Notes: generated from the letters alone by a model not told the origin. A DNA stretch of 64,000 bases from Alicyclobacillus fastidiosus (GCF_026651875.1 NZ_CP104067.1:62001-126000); one strand, 5' to 3'; shown: positions 26,374-35,971, numbered from the stretch's first letter. Translations and numbers: made by a program.

Positions 26374-27381
26374 CTAAGTGTTGAATCAACCATGGTGGCG
26401 TCCCCGATTAACCAAAGTAACGTGCCAGGTTCGATAATATGCGACTCGACCTACTTACGAACAATCAAAAATATCCAAGGGTGAGCAATGGTCGCCATGC
26501 AGATGCCTGTACCCGTGTCTCATCGTTCAATTGACCACATTTAAGTAGATATCCCGTTCCTGAGTATGTACCGTGTGTGGCTGAATTGGAAGGGGGAGGA
26601 ACAAAAGGTTAAAAGGGGAAAGAGGTAACACCTCGGCTGATATTCGGTCGAGGTTTTCGATGTCAGTGAAAGGATGACGGTAGTCGCAAGGTGAACGGCC
26701 TTGTGGTGCAGGTAGTGATATCTCAATCCCCTAAACGGGCTTATTTCATTGACTCAAAATGACCATCGAAGAGGTAAAAAATGAACGTTTTATTCTACTT
26801 TTCCGCGTCATAAGGCCTAGAGGCTATCACAATTAATCTTTCTTCTCGAAGTGTCTGTTGGTTTAAAGCTTTTCAACTAGGTGCACACGGTTTGTAAAAG
26901 ACGCGGTTTGTTGAGAAACCTCGGCATAATCGACACGTAGGCAACGGAGACACAGTTAGCCCCTTCACTACAGTCGCAGAGTAGAAGCTTGGAATAGTAG
27001 TGTTTCCCATTAAAAGTGACATTTTGCTCATTCCAAGTCTTGAGTGAAGCCAAATATAAAACGCAGGGTATTTGTACTAAGCCGTAAGGCGGGCTATGGT
27101 TCAAACTGGATGACCGCAAAAGTTAGGGCTAGACATTCTGCAGATAAACATCATCGCGTCGTAATTTTGCAAGGCCACGATTCGCCTCCAAAAGTCGTTA
27201 AGTTCGAGTCCACGTCTTTTGATCCAGAAAGCTCCCTTTGTGCAAGGCAAGTTAAAGTGAATTCGCTCTTGGTTTCTAACCCTGTTCTAACATTCTCTGA
27301 CCGCTCACATAAGGCAAACCTAAATAAACTCAAAGCTTGTTTACGGGTCAATTTTAAACTTGTATTATCCATGCCATTTTT
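26374..27381. other. 1-kb stretch without a clear gene
   Basis: I see no recognisable protein. A frame at 27044-27496 overlaps the integrase 3' end on the other strand and has no family features. A hairpin ACCTCG/CGAGGT followed by TTTTC near 26630-26657 could be a weak terminator. The right part next to the integrase gene would be the expected place for an attachment site, but I could not define one. Confidence 0.4.
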
Positions 27382-28539
27382 CTACACAGAGTCTGGGGTG
27401 TCGAAAAGTCGCGCACCAAACGTGTCAACTGCCTTACGCTGCATTCTCGGTAGAACATGGGCGTATCGATTCAATAAAACATCCGCTTTTTCGTGACCGA
27501 TGCGTTCTTGAACGACCTTGATACTCTCGCCTTGTTCCAGGAGTAAACTGGCATGAGTATGGCGTATATCGTGAATCCGAATTCTCTTTAACCCAGCTTT
27601 TTCAACAATCTCGTTGTACGCCTTGGTTACATTACTACGAAAAATTGGAGTTCCCTTTTTTGTACAGAACACCAAATCCAAGTCGATTTGAAAGTGCTCA
27701 CCACCCAGTTCTCTCAACTGGTTCCAATGTATCCGGTGATCTAGAAGGGCTTTCGTGACCTGCGCGTTAATATCGATGGTGCGTCGGCCAGCCTTTGTTT
27801 TCGGAGGCCCAATTTTGTATCCTCCCTTAACAAAAACCACCTGCTGTGTGACACTTAGTGTGTTTTCATCGAAATTAATGTCCTGCCATCGTAATCCTAA
27901 AACTTCGCCAATTCGCATACCTGTTGTAAATAACAGGAGAAAGAGAGGATATAGTGAGTTTGCCTCTGCAAACTTCAGGAACGTCCTGCCTTCATCTAAT
28001 GTCCAAACGTTTAAGTCCGGTTCCTCCACTTTCGGCTTATCTACTAGGTCACATGGATTCATGCCAATATACCCCCACTTTACTGCTCGTTTAAATATCT
28101 GATGAAGTAGCAGGTGTACGTGCAAAATGGTACGCTCTGAAATGTTTCCAGGCTTTCCATCAGATCGGGGCATTTGGCGTATCACTGAGTAAAAGTGCTG
28201 AATTTGCGGGGCCGTTAAATCCTTTAATTTCTTTGAACCTAGTTGAGGAAGAATGTAAACACGCAAATTCCAGCTGTATGAACGCCATGTCGTGGGGCGA
28301 ACTTGGTTCTCCTTGTCTGTAGCCCATGCTTCAACAAAATCCTTGAAGAGCAAGGTAGTAGGTTCAACATAAGAATTCGTTCCGATTTCCACTAGTCGCT
28401 TCGCGAGTGCAAGCTCCGCCTCGCGTTTGGTGCGAAACCCTGATTCCCACTTTTGCTTGCGTTTCCCGTTTGGAAGAACTCCGATCGTGTAGACAATATA
28501 CCATCTGTTCCCCTTTTTCGTGACTGTGCCCCTCATCAT
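27382..28539 (-). CDS. int: phage/ICE-type tyrosine integrase
   Basis: About 385 residues. N-terminal AP2-like arm-binding domain (GTVTKKGNRWYIVY, then KWESGFRTKREAELAL), SAM-like core-binding domain (FKDFVEAWATDK), and catalytic domain with all residues: Arg in TTGMRIGEVLGLRW, Lys in PKTKAGRR, HDIRHTHASLLL, IGHEK and the Tyr in LNRYAHV. I choose the ATG at 28539 because GAGGTG lies just upstream. It faces away from the excisionase at 28867, an arrangement usual for integrative elements. Confidence 0.92.
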   Translation of the reverse strand: MMRGTVTKKGNRWYIVYTIGVLPNGKRKQKWESGFRTKREAELALAKRLVEIGTNSYVEPTTLLFKDFVEAWATDKENQVRPTTWRSYSWNLRVYILPQLGSKKLKDLTAPQIQHFYSVIRQMPRSDGKPGNISERTILHVHLLLHQIFKRAVKWGYIGMNPCDLVDKPKVEEPDLNVWTLDEGRTFLKFAEANSLYPLFLLLFTTGMRIGEVLGLRWQDINFDENTLSVTQQVVFVKGGYKIGPPKTKAGRRTIDINAQVTKALLDHRIHWNQLRELGGEHFQIDLDLVFCTKKGTPIFRSNVTKAYNEIVEKAGLKRIRIHDIRHTHASLLLEQGESIKVVQERIGHEKADVLLNRYAHVLPRMQRKAVDTFGARLFDTPDSV

Positions 28540-28595
28540 GTTCACCTCATTATTTCTTTCAATCGGTTATCATTGTTCACATATTTACGTAAACA

Positions 28596-28631
28596 AAAAC
28601 ACGCCATGGGAAATATCCCATGGCGTGTTTT
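28596..28631. terminator. perfect 16-bp hairpin with A/T flanks
   Basis: Arms at 28596-28611 and 28616-28631 (AAAACACGCCATGGGA and its complement) with a 4-base loop. The outer four pairs are A:T and provide a T run on both strands, so it can act as a bidirectional terminator. It lies between the integrase start and the next genes. Confidence 0.7.
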
Positions 28632-28791
28632 AACGGACACGCAATATACAACTTTATGGCGTTTAATGTACTACACTTGTTTCTATTGTCAAGAGGAAGT
28701 TGACTTACCCATCACAATTTTTTACTTCGCCTCTTGACGACAATTTTACGTTTTGTTATGGTTAAATCAACTTAAAATGAGCTGCCCGATA

Positions 28792-28838
28792 AAGCGGCCG
28801 AACTGACTTTGCTGTCAGTTTGGCCGCTTTTTGTTTTT
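28792..28838 (+). terminator. strong intrinsic terminator or attenuator
   Basis: The arms AAAGCGGCCGAACTGAC and GTCAGTTTGGCCGCTTT pair with one bulge or mismatch around a short loop and are followed by TTTTTGTTTTT. It lies just before the excisionase gene, so it may attenuate read-through into the element. Confidence 0.75.
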
Positions 28839-28866
28839 CCAGGGTGCTCCAATTGGAGGGACATGA

Positions 28867-29040
28867 ATGAATCAATATATCACTATCATGGAGTTTGCAA
28901 AGCTAGTAAACATCGGTCGCAGTACGGCTTATGAAATGACGAAACAACCTGGATTCCCCAAAATTCAGATTGGTAGGATTATCCGAATTCCTACCGACCA
29001 GTTAACAGAATGGTTGGAAAAACAATCTTTAAACAAATAA
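28867..29040 (+). CDS. excisionase/AlpA-like helix-turn-helix protein
   Basis: 57 residues, too short for many gene callers. MEFAKLVNIGRSTAYEMTKQPGFPKIQIGRIIRIP is a MerR/excisionase-type DNA-binding domain ending in LTEWLEKQ. GGAGGG lies eight bases before the ATG at 28867. It follows a strong terminator and faces away from the tyrosine integrase, consistent with a role as recombination directionality factor. Confidence 0.8.
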   Translation: MNQYITIMEFAKLVNIGRSTAYEMTKQPGFPKIQIGRIIRIPTDQLTEWLEKQSLNK

Positions 29041-29061
29041 TCACCATTGGAGTGTTGTTAA

Positions 29062-29217
29062 GTGGGTCAGGAGAACGTCTCAAAGTCCAGAGAAACACCT
29101 ACCACTTTGGAAGACTGTCTAAAGAACCGAATTGATGACCTTTTGTTATCACAGCAGGTCCTTGAGAAACTAATCATTGATCTTAGGAGATGGAATAAGA
29201 ATGGAACCGATATTTAA
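29062..29217 (+). CDS. 51-residue hypothetical protein of the element
   Basis: Starts at GTG 29062, nine bases after GGAG. The sequence is helical and charged (LEDCLKNRIDDLLLSQQVLEKLIIDLRRW), a likely coiled coil. It overlaps the next small gene. No family recognised; supported by tight packing in the same direction. Confidence 0.5.
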   Translation: MGQENVSKSRETPTTLEDCLKNRIDDLLLSQQVLEKLIIDLRRWNKNGTDI

Positions 29218-29365
29218 AAAGCTGGATTTTCCGGGCAGTAAAACTGATACCAAATTTATTTTGTTCAAAGACACGAAAGCCGTTCAAATTCAGTTGCTCC
29301 CTGGCTCAAGTGTTTCGGGAAAAACGAAAGGTATATCTATTCACACCACAGGTAAGAACTTGTAA
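29201..29365 (+). CDS. 54-residue hypothetical protein of the element
   Basis: Starts at the ATG at 29201 with TTAGGAGA ten bases upstream. Sequence EPIFKKLDFPGSKTDTKFILFKDTKAVQIQLLPG suggests a small beta protein. It overlaps the end of the previous frame by 17 bases. Function unknown. Confidence 0.5.
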   Translation: MEPIFKKLDFPGSKTDTKFILFKDTKAVQIQLLPGSSVSGKTKGISIHTTGKNL

Positions 29366-29392
29366 AAAAACCTGTAAGGTGCTGATCATAAT

Positions 29393-29581
29393 TTGGAAAT
29401 AAAGATAGTTAAATCCGTTTACGACGAAACAAAGTCACGTGAATCCGAACTTTGGATCCGAAGAATTTTAACAAAGTTACTCATACAAGAACTGCGACCG
29501 GACCCGATTTATGCGAGTAAATTGCTTAAAGCAAGTGAACGGATGTACGGACCGTTAAATCAAGAAAAGAATTCGTCATGA
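29393..29581 (+). CDS. 62-residue hypothetical protein of the element
   Basis: Starts at TTG 29393 after AAGGT. The sequence reads EIKIVKSVYDETKSRESELW, then RRILTKLLIQEL, mostly helical. Its stop overlaps the ATG of the serine recombinase by four bases (ATGA), which implies translational coupling and supports it as real. Confidence 0.55.
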   Translation: MEIKIVKSVYDETKSRESELWIRRILTKLLIQELRPDPIYASKLLKASERMYGPLNQEKNSS

Positions 29582-30963
29582 GGGAGAGTATGATTCTAAT
29601 GAACAAAAAGCGACCAAACCGTCGAAAGAAAACAGCCGTCTATTATCGCGTTAGCACGGACGGACAGGACTTTCAATTACAGGTAAATAGCATTGCTTCA
29701 TATATTAAAGATGTCCCGTCCGAAGACATCGAATTTTTCCATGATTATGCGGTGAGTGCAAACACAGTACCACTGCAAGAACGGCCAGAAATGCAACGAC
29801 TTTTGAAATGGGCCGAGCAAGGTAGAATTAGTGTCGTTTACGTGTATCATAGGGATCGAATGATGCGTGAACCCTACGAATGGGACGATATCCGCAGCGG
29901 GTTACTAAAACATGGAGTAAAAGTAGTCTTTACTGAGGCCAGTGAACTTCAGATACAGCCTGATAGTGTTGAGAGCTTAATGGGTTACATGGCTTACCTC
30001 GAAGGCCAGGCGATTCGTAGGAAAACGCAAGAAGCTCTTCGTTCCTATCCGACACATTTGTATGGATATATACGGATTTCGCGTAAAGAGTACGTAATCG
30101 ATGAGACAAAGGCTAACAAGGTAAAACACCTGTTTGACGATTTTCATAAAGCTAGTACTTTCGAAGACAGGGTGTCAGTGATTCGAGAGTACTCAAAACT
30201 TTTAAAGCGGCCCGACAAGCGTGTTCTCGCGATGTTAGACACTCCGTTTTACGCTGGCCTTCGGGTCGCAAATGGTCAGTATACGGTTCTTGACTATGCA
30301 CCAGCTATTATTGACCCAGATATGTATCAACAAGTAGAAACTAAATTGCGGGAATTTCAAGATGAGTTATATAATTATAAACTTCAATCTCCTCCACACC
30401 TCGTTGTTCCAGTTTGTGGGCTGTGCGGGCTGCCCATGCACTTAAATACAAACTATTTACCTGATGAAGAGTATGTATGCAGTCGGCACAAACTACGAGT
30501 GCCAGCTCGTGCTTTAGATGTACAACTGCAAGAATTAGTGAAGGAAAGAATCACGCAAATTGATGGTGAAGCTGTTCGCAGGGACACTTCCGTATTTTTG
30601 CGACGTTGGTTTCAAATGCGGGAAAAAGAAATCAATAAGGTAGAGCTAGAGATTCGAAAGCTGTCCGATGACATTGTACACAATTGTAGTCCAGGTGAAG
30701 AAACCGAGAAATTTGAAGTTTTGTCTAAGACAAAAAAGAAGTTGGAAGAATTACTTACGGAACAGGATCAAGCCCACAAAATTCTTAAAGACATTAATAA
30801 TCTAGTTGCAATCGTTAAGGATCAGCTTTCTGATGAGTTCGGAAAAGATGACCAATTGAGACTAGCGACAGATGCATTAATTGACACTGTGCGATTGTAC
30901 CCAACACATGCCGAGGTTGATTTCTGTTGGAGCCAATATCTAGATCTAGGGGAAGGTGCATAA
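29578..30963 (+). CDS. large serine recombinase, first of a tandem pair
   Basis: 461 residues (454 if the ATG at 29599 is used, which has the better spaced GGGAGAG). The resolvase domain has the nucleophile Ser in YYRVSTDGQ and DRMMRE further on. The recombinase domain is short, followed by a zinc ribbon (CGLCGLPMHLN, then CSRHK) and a coiled coil (residues 345-410). Such enzymes integrate or excise DNA by double-strand cleavage without host factors. The second recombinase begins three bases after the stop. The pair recalls ccrA/ccrB of SCC elements in layout only. Confidence 0.88.
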   Translation: MRESMILMNKKRPNRRKKTAVYYRVSTDGQDFQLQVNSIASYIKDVPSEDIEFFHDYAVSANTVPLQERPEMQRLLKWAEQGRISVVYVYHRDRMMREPYEWDDIRSGLLKHGVKVVFTEASELQIQPDSVESLMGYMAYLEGQAIRRKTQEALRSYPTHLYGYIRISRKEYVIDETKANKVKHLFDDFHKASTFEDRVSVIREYSKLLKRPDKRVLAMLDTPFYAGLRVANGQYTVLDYAPAIIDPDMYQQVETKLREFQDELYNYKLQSPPHLVVPVCGLCGLPMHLNTNYLPDEEYVCSRHKLRVPARALDVQLQELVKERITQIDGEAVRRDTSVFLRRWFQMREKEINKVELEIRKLSDDIVHNCSPGEETEKFEVLSKTKKKLEELLTEQDQAHKILKDINNLVAIVKDQLSDEFGKDDQLRLATDALIDTVRLYPTHAEVDFCWSQYLDLGEGA

Positions 30964-30966
30964 ACG

Positions 30967-32508
30967 TTGTCGTTGTTACCTGCCGTAGAATATGTAAGAG
31001 TTTCTGATCCAAAGCAAAAGGGCAATACATCATTGGAAACCCAGACGAGAGATGTCCGTGAGTGGGCATCTCGTCTGGGCTATGAAATCATTAAAATCTA
31101 TCGAGATGAGGCAGTAAGTGGGTACAAAAAAGAGGCCGCAAAGCGACCAGGGGTAATAGAGTTAATGCGCTATCTTAAAATAGGTGATGCCAAAGCTGTC
31201 ATCTTTTACGATGAAACTCGTGCTGATCGACGATTTTCCAGTTGGGTAAATCAAGTCTTTAAACCCGTAAAAGGTGAAAATCCTATGGTTAAGTTCTTCC
31301 GCGTTGGATTGGAAGAAGAGTGGAATCCCTGGTCTCCTGAAGTTGTACTTAGAATGATTACTGGCAGGCAAGAGTCGGAGAATAAGAGAAATAAATCGAA
31401 GGACTTCCAAAAGGGGCTGTTAAAACAGGAAAAGGTCCAGCACCCTGGTTCACGCCCTCCGTATGGATATAGGTATGACAAAGAAACGCGTAATTTGATC
31501 CGAGTACCGTATGAAGCCGATGTCGTCTATTTCATCTATTACGTTGCAAGTTGGGGGTACTCATCACAACAGATTTCGCAAATGCTCAACACACTAAAAT
31601 TGATTCACGTGAAAAGTCATACCTGGAGTGCATCATCTATAGATGTGATTTTAACCAATCAAACATACTTGGGGGATCTTTACTGGAATTTACGGTCTCT
31701 AGAGTCCGATCTTGAGAACCAAGGTCAGCAAATGACCTTATTTAAGGATGTTGTACCAGCTATAATACCAGTTTATCTATGGGAGATTGTTCAGTCCCTG
31801 CGTGAAATTAAGCAACAAAATAAACGAGCTATATCGACGTCTCATTTGTACCAAGGACTCTTAGTGTGCAAAAAATGTGGTATCCATCTTCGAATTAAGG
31901 ACCAAACCCCAAGTAAGCCGACTAAGAAATACGTGTATTACTATTGCTCACAATGCCATACTCGTTTTGAAACTACTACTCTGGATAACAAGATCCTTCA
32001 TAAATTTATTTCCGAATGGGTGAGCACGCTAGACAAACAAATTAACGTCGCAAAATTGGAACTATCGACTTGGAATAAGATATTATCTACAAATTTAGAA
32101 CACTTGGAATTAAAACAATTGGAGTTGCAACATAAGTTGAAAGTGTGTGACCCAGATACGCCAAACTACACAAACTGGGTTGACTTACTTCAAAATCAAT
32201 TATTTGAGAACAAACACGAAATGGATCACGTAAAGGTGACTATTCAAAGAATATCTTCCTTACTCCAAAATGATAACTTATCTTTGACGATAAACCATTA
32301 TCGAGATTATGCCATACAGGAGTTTAACGATACAGAGCTACGAACCCTAATGATTGTTCTGTTACGGTCTATTATCATTTCTGGTGACGGAGCGGTTACC
32401 ATTGAGTATAGGTATACTCCACATGTGGACATCCATAGTGACATGGATGTATTAAAGAAAAGGCTTGAAGGGTCCCGTCTTGAAGCGCAATCACAAAAAC
32501 ACATCTAA
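30967..32508 (+). CDS. large serine recombinase, second of a tandem pair
   Basis: 513 residues. Resolvase domain with Ser in EYVRVSDPKQKGN and the DETRADRRF region; recombinase domain RPPYGYRYDKETRNLIRVPYEADVV; zinc ribbon CKKCG and CSQC; coiled coil (residues 360-430). It is diverged from its neighbour and not a simple duplicate. Both lie downstream of the excisionase-like gene on the same strand. Confidence 0.9.
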   Translation: MSLLPAVEYVRVSDPKQKGNTSLETQTRDVREWASRLGYEIIKIYRDEAVSGYKKEAAKRPGVIELMRYLKIGDAKAVIFYDETRADRRFSSWVNQVFKPVKGENPMVKFFRVGLEEEWNPWSPEVVLRMITGRQESENKRNKSKDFQKGLLKQEKVQHPGSRPPYGYRYDKETRNLIRVPYEADVVYFIYYVASWGYSSQQISQMLNTLKLIHVKSHTWSASSIDVILTNQTYLGDLYWNLRSLESDLENQGQQMTLFKDVVPAIIPVYLWEIVQSLREIKQQNKRAISTSHLYQGLLVCKKCGIHLRIKDQTPSKPTKKYVYYYCSQCHTRFETTTLDNKILHKFISEWVSTLDKQINVAKLELSTWNKILSTNLEHLELKQLELQHKLKVCDPDTPNYTNWVDLLQNQLFENKHEMDHVKVTIQRISSLLQNDNLSLTINHYRDYAIQEFNDTELRTLMIVLLRSIIISGDGAVTIEYRYTPHVDIHSDMDVLKKRLEGSRLEAQSQKHI

Positions 32509-32541
32509 ATAAATGCAAAAAAACCATAAGGGAGCCAGGCA

Positions 32542-32689
32542 ATGAAAACCGAATATATTTGGGGTTTGTTTGTGGTGGATGAAAGGACTCAATTTCCTAA
32601 CTATTATCCGATTGGTATCTTTTCTACACGAGAAAAAGCATTAAACCAACTGCGCAAGTTAGCCAAGGAATATGACTATGAACTAGTTA
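32542..32689 (+). pseudogene. small unknown protein, 5' part, split by an IS
   Basis: MKTEYIWGLFVVDERTQFPN and following residues, preceded by AGGGAGCC. The frame enters the IS terminal repeat after YELV; the visible stop at 32698 belongs to the IS. Joining at the 7-bp duplication CTAGTTA continues the frame into 34321-34442 and yields an 89-residue protein. Confidence 0.7.
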
Positions 32690-34313
32690 GGGTCTACTGA
32701 ATGAACCATAAACCCACGCTTGGCAAGGAATCAGCGTATGATTTGTCGAAGTAAAGTGTATCGATTTTGAGCGGAACAAGCGAAAAACCGTGCACTTGGA
32801 GGACCGGCATTGTACGCGAATCATCAGGACCAACAGATACTTCCCGGAGACTTCTTTCTCCCGTTTGGGGGACGACTTAGCGAGAACAACCGCTGGGTTC
32901 AACTTTCGTATATCCCATGGCGACGTGTAGAACAGGAGTACAGCAAGCACTTCAGCAAGGACGTTCGGGGCTGACGTGCGGTTTCGGTTCGGATGGCGCT
33001 TGGTGCCCTGATTATTCAGGAGCGGGAAGGTTTTTCAGACCGTCATTTGGTCCAGCACATCACGGAAAACCCGTACCTTCAATACTTCATTGGTCTCCCG
33101 GCGTATCAAGAAGAACCCCCGTTTGACCCGTCTCTGCTCACCCATTTTCGCAAACGGTTGGGACCCGACGTCATCAACCAAGTGAATGAGTGGATCGTGC
33201 AAGCCGGACTGAAGGATGAGCAGAATGGCGACGATGACCAAAACAACAATGAACCCCCCAGGGAATCTGGACAGTCCGAAGTAAACAGTCAATCAAAAGC
33301 TGAGGTTCAGGAGCCTCAAACCCATCAAGGGAAGCTCATTCTGGACGCAACCTGTACACCGGCAGACATCGCGTATCCGACAGACCTGTCGCTGTTAAAC
33401 AGAGCGCGGGAGAAGCTGGAAGACATCATTGATACGCTTCACGCGCCGCATAAGGGCGAAGTGAAGAAGCCCAGAGACCGACGTCGTCAAGCACGTCGTG
33501 ACTACTTGAGGACAGCGAAGAACCGTAAGCCGAGTCGTGCTGAGATTCGCAAGGCTGTCGGTCGGCAATTGCGTTATGTGGCACGGAACTTGAAATTCAT
33601 TGAACAACTCGTACATTACACTCCCCTCATGGCACTCTCACGGCGACAATATCGTGACCTTTTGGTCATTGGTGAGCTATATCGGCAACAGCGAGAAATG
33701 TATCAGAGCCGTAGTCATCGGGTGGACGATAGAATCGTAAGCATTGCACAACCCGACGTTCGACCGATTGTACGTGGAAAGGCAAAAGCAAATGTGGAGT
33801 TTGGTGCAAAGGTGTCAATCAGTGTGGTTGAAGGATATACACTGATGGAGAGAACAAGTTGGGACAGCTTCAACGAGGGTTCGACGCTAATTGAGTCAGT
33901 GGAGCGGTACGTTGAGCGTTTCGGATATTATCCGGAGACCATCTTGGCGGACAAAATCTACAGGACACGTGAGAATCTTCAGTACTGCAAAGACCATGAA
34001 ATCCGGATGAGTGGTCCGAAACTTGGACGACCACCAAAGCAAGTCGACCGTGAGCAAAAGAAAATGGAACAACAAGATATGGGCGAGCGCAACGCAGTGG
34101 AAGGAAAGTTTGGTTGGTGAAGGCAAGCGCATCTACGGGCTTGGCTTAATGCGAACGCGCCTTCGGCAGACAAGCGAGACGGTCATTGCCATCCAGTTAC
34201 TGATTATGAATCTCGAAAAGAGGCTACGGCTTCTTTTTTTGCTCATACTCGGAGAACTTTTTGGAACAGATTTCGGCACGACCGTGGTCATTGCGTAGTT
34301 CATTCATCAGACC
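32690..34313 (+). mobile_element. second IS1182-like element, degenerate, with 7-bp target duplication
   Basis: Ends read GGTCTACTGAATGAAC on the left and, reversed, GGTCTGATGAATGAAC on the right. CTAGTTA is duplicated at 32683-32689 and 34314-34320. The transposase inside is frameshifted. Removing the element and one duplication restores a small open reading frame, so insertion postdates the capture of this locus. Confidence 0.8.
32810..34298 (+). pseudogene. IS1182-like transposase, frameshifted
   Basis: The gene is spread over three frames. It starts at TTG 32810 (YANHQDQQILPGDFFLPFGG), stops after KDVRG near 32973, continues as VSVRMALGALIIQEREGFSD to GKFGW at 34120, and ends in another frame (KRIYGLGLMRTRLRQTSETV). 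The catalytic part LILDATCTPADIAYPTDLSLLN and ILADKIYRTRENLQYC is intact. At least two indels make this copy inactive. Confidence 0.88.
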
Positions 34314-34320
34314 CTAGTTA

Positions 34321-34442
34321 AACTTCCAATTGACGAATTCTGTGGACATTTAGACAGGGATGGCGTTTTAAAAGACGGAAACGGGTACTTGCATCACGAG
34401 CATTATCCGTTTAAGACTGATCCTGATAGCGTTTTTCTATAA
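34321..34442 (+). pseudogene. small unknown protein, 3' part
   Basis: KLPIDEFCGHLDRDGVLKDG, then GYLHHEHYPFKTDPDSVFL and a stop at 34442. It is the second half of the gene that starts at 32542. Repaired, the protein is small and acidic, with a conserved-looking GYLHHEH motif. No function assigned. Confidence 0.65.
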
Positions 34443-34608
34443 GATAATGTGCTTTTAAGATTATGCCGCTTTTTGTACTGTACTCAGAAAATTACAAACT
34501 TCAGATTAGGACAAAGTGAGCTATTTGCGAAACGGGTTCCCAAGTCTGATCCTGCATGTAATCAACGATGAGCCTCAATGATCACGGTGCTATTTTGGAG
34601 AATTCAAG

Positions 34609-34625
34609 ATGTGTAAAGAACCGAA
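34609..34625 (+). repeat. 17-bp direct repeat, first copy
   Basis: ATGTGTAAAGAACCGAA is repeated exactly at 34769-34785, 160 bp away, on either side of the 52-bp palindrome. Confidence 0.75.
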
Positions 34626-34703
34626 AGGGACTTCTTACACTCATCGAAGACGATAGTTCCATTTCGTTAAAGTCCCGCATGACGCGGGGGGTTAGGTCTT
34701 TTG

Positions 34704-34755
34704 TTATCGGTTGTTTGCCTATAAAGGGATCCCTTTATTGGTAAACAACCGATAA
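34704..34755. repeat. 52-bp near-perfect palindrome
   Basis: The arms begin TTATCGGTTGTTT and the centre is GGATCC. Only two base pairs of the 26 are mismatched. It could extrude a long hairpin. It is bracketed by 17-bp direct repeats, an arrangement that looks like a small inserted element. Confidence 0.85.
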
Positions 34756-34768
34756 ATGTCTTATCAAA

Positions 34769-34785
34769 ATGTGTAAAGAACCGAA
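34769..34785 (+). repeat. 17-bp direct repeat, second copy
   Basis: Second exact copy of ATGTGTAAAGAACCGAA. Confidence 0.75.
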
Positions 34786-35143
34786 TTTCTTGCAGGCGTA
34801 TAGAATTGACTGAAGTACAGATATATCAGTTGGTCATATTAAAAGCTTCATGTGACGGTATGCCCCCTTAACAAGGGCAGCTTTATTTCTCGACCAAATA
34901 TTGCGTTATGAGGGCCGTAGTTATTTATCTCGTATTGTTTTCTCACTGTAACTCTAATTGCTAAAAATTCATAATTCTGCCACGGGAACCTTTATTATAT
35001 ACTCTATTCGTTCCTAAATTACCGCTTAGTGTCGTTTCTGTTGCAATTGCAAACTTGGTTATTGTTTGAATGGGTGTCAAATATTGAGGTGGCCAAATTA
35101 TGAGTCTTGTCAAAGTTTTGCAACGTATCGATAAAAAGAAATC

Positions 35144-35971
35144 GGTTCTGGTGCAAAAATCAAAAGAGGGTAGAGATGGATCCTAATATCGTTGATATGG
35201 GGTTATGCAGCGAAGTGGAAGAGTTCACTGATAAAATCTACGAGGGAAGAGACAGGTACGTGAGGTGACTTGACCAGTTCTTTCCTTATCATGTGTATAG
35301 CCTCAATGCCCTTGAGTGTATAGTCGGCAGTTTGAAACGATTTGAACCCCATCATCGGATTCGTGATTTTCTTGATGAATCGATGATCTTGTTCAACAAT
35401 GTTATTCAGGTATTTCGTCTGCCGGATGGAGGTTTCTTGCGGTATCTCCATTTCGTCCTTTAATTGTTGTAGTGCCGGAGGGTAAGTAGGGTTTTTATCT
35501 ACGGTGATGACTCGCGGCGTTTGATTGTGTGGAGAAGAAAGCGCTTTTCTGAAGAACCGCTTTGCAGCTTTGACATCTCGACTCGAAGACAGCATGAAGT
35601 CAACAGTTTGCCCTTTAGAGTCTACTGCTCTATATAGATAAGCCCATTTTCCTTTTACTTTAATATAGGTTTCGTCAACTCTGTAGGAATCGGTGGTCGG
35701 CTTCAAATAACGTCGAATACGCTTGTCCAACTCTGGACCGAACTGATGGACCCATCGCAGGATTGTGGTATGAGAAACCTGAACTCCTCTTTCTTTTAGC
35801 AGTTCGACGATGTCCCGGTAACTTAAGCTGTATCGCAAATACCACCGAACCGCCATCAGGATAATATGAGATTCGAAGTGCTTCCATTTGAACGCATTCA
35901 TAATATGCCAGCCTCATCCCTGAAGTTTATCCGGACAATACTAGCACGCCTGCTGTTTTTGCACCAGAACC
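35144..35971 (-). mobile_element. IS6-family insertion sequence, 828 bp
   Basis: Terminal repeats GGTTCTGGTGCAAAAA at both ends enclose a single transposase gene. The size and single gene are typical of IS6/IS240-like elements. The flanking 8-mers (AAGAAATC and GATTTAGA) are not a direct duplication, so the copy has taken part in rearrangement. Its ends match the three MITEs in this window. Confidence 0.88.
35203..35901 (-). CDS. IS6-family transposase
   Basis: 232 residues. N-terminal helix-turn-helix (LSYRDIVELLKERGVQVSHTTILRWV) and a compact DDE core: DETYIKVKGKWAYLYRAVD, VITVDKNPTYPPAL and LNNIVEQDHRFIKK. It is full length and intact. It probably also mobilises the short GGTTCTGGTGCAAAAA-ended elements in the window. 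IS6 enzymes transpose replicatively, which creates cointegrates, deletions and inversions. Confidence 0.93.
   Translation of the reverse strand: MNAFKWKHFESHIILMAVRWYLRYSLSYRDIVELLKERGVQVSHTTILRWVHQFGPELDKRIRRYLKPTTDSYRVDETYIKVKGKWAYLYRAVDSKGQTVDFMLSSSRDVKAAKRFFRKALSSPHNQTPRVITVDKNPTYPPALQQLKDEMEIPQETSIRQTKYLNNIVEQDHRFIKKITNPMMGFKSFQTADYTLKGIEAIHMIRKELVKSPHVPVSSLVDFISELFHFAA

Larger units (their letters stand above)
34443..35143. other. noncoding 700 bp with palindrome and direct repeats
   Basis: No coding frame is convincing. The stretch contains a 52-bp near-perfect palindrome at 34704-34755 inside a pair of 17-bp direct repeats, and a smaller hairpin CCCGC/GCGGG at about 34675-34690. The rest is AT-rich. 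Confidence 0.5.

Noticed and set aside
27044-27496. 150-residue frame opposite the integrase 3' end
   Set aside because: No ribosome-binding site, no family features, and it overlaps a well-supported gene.
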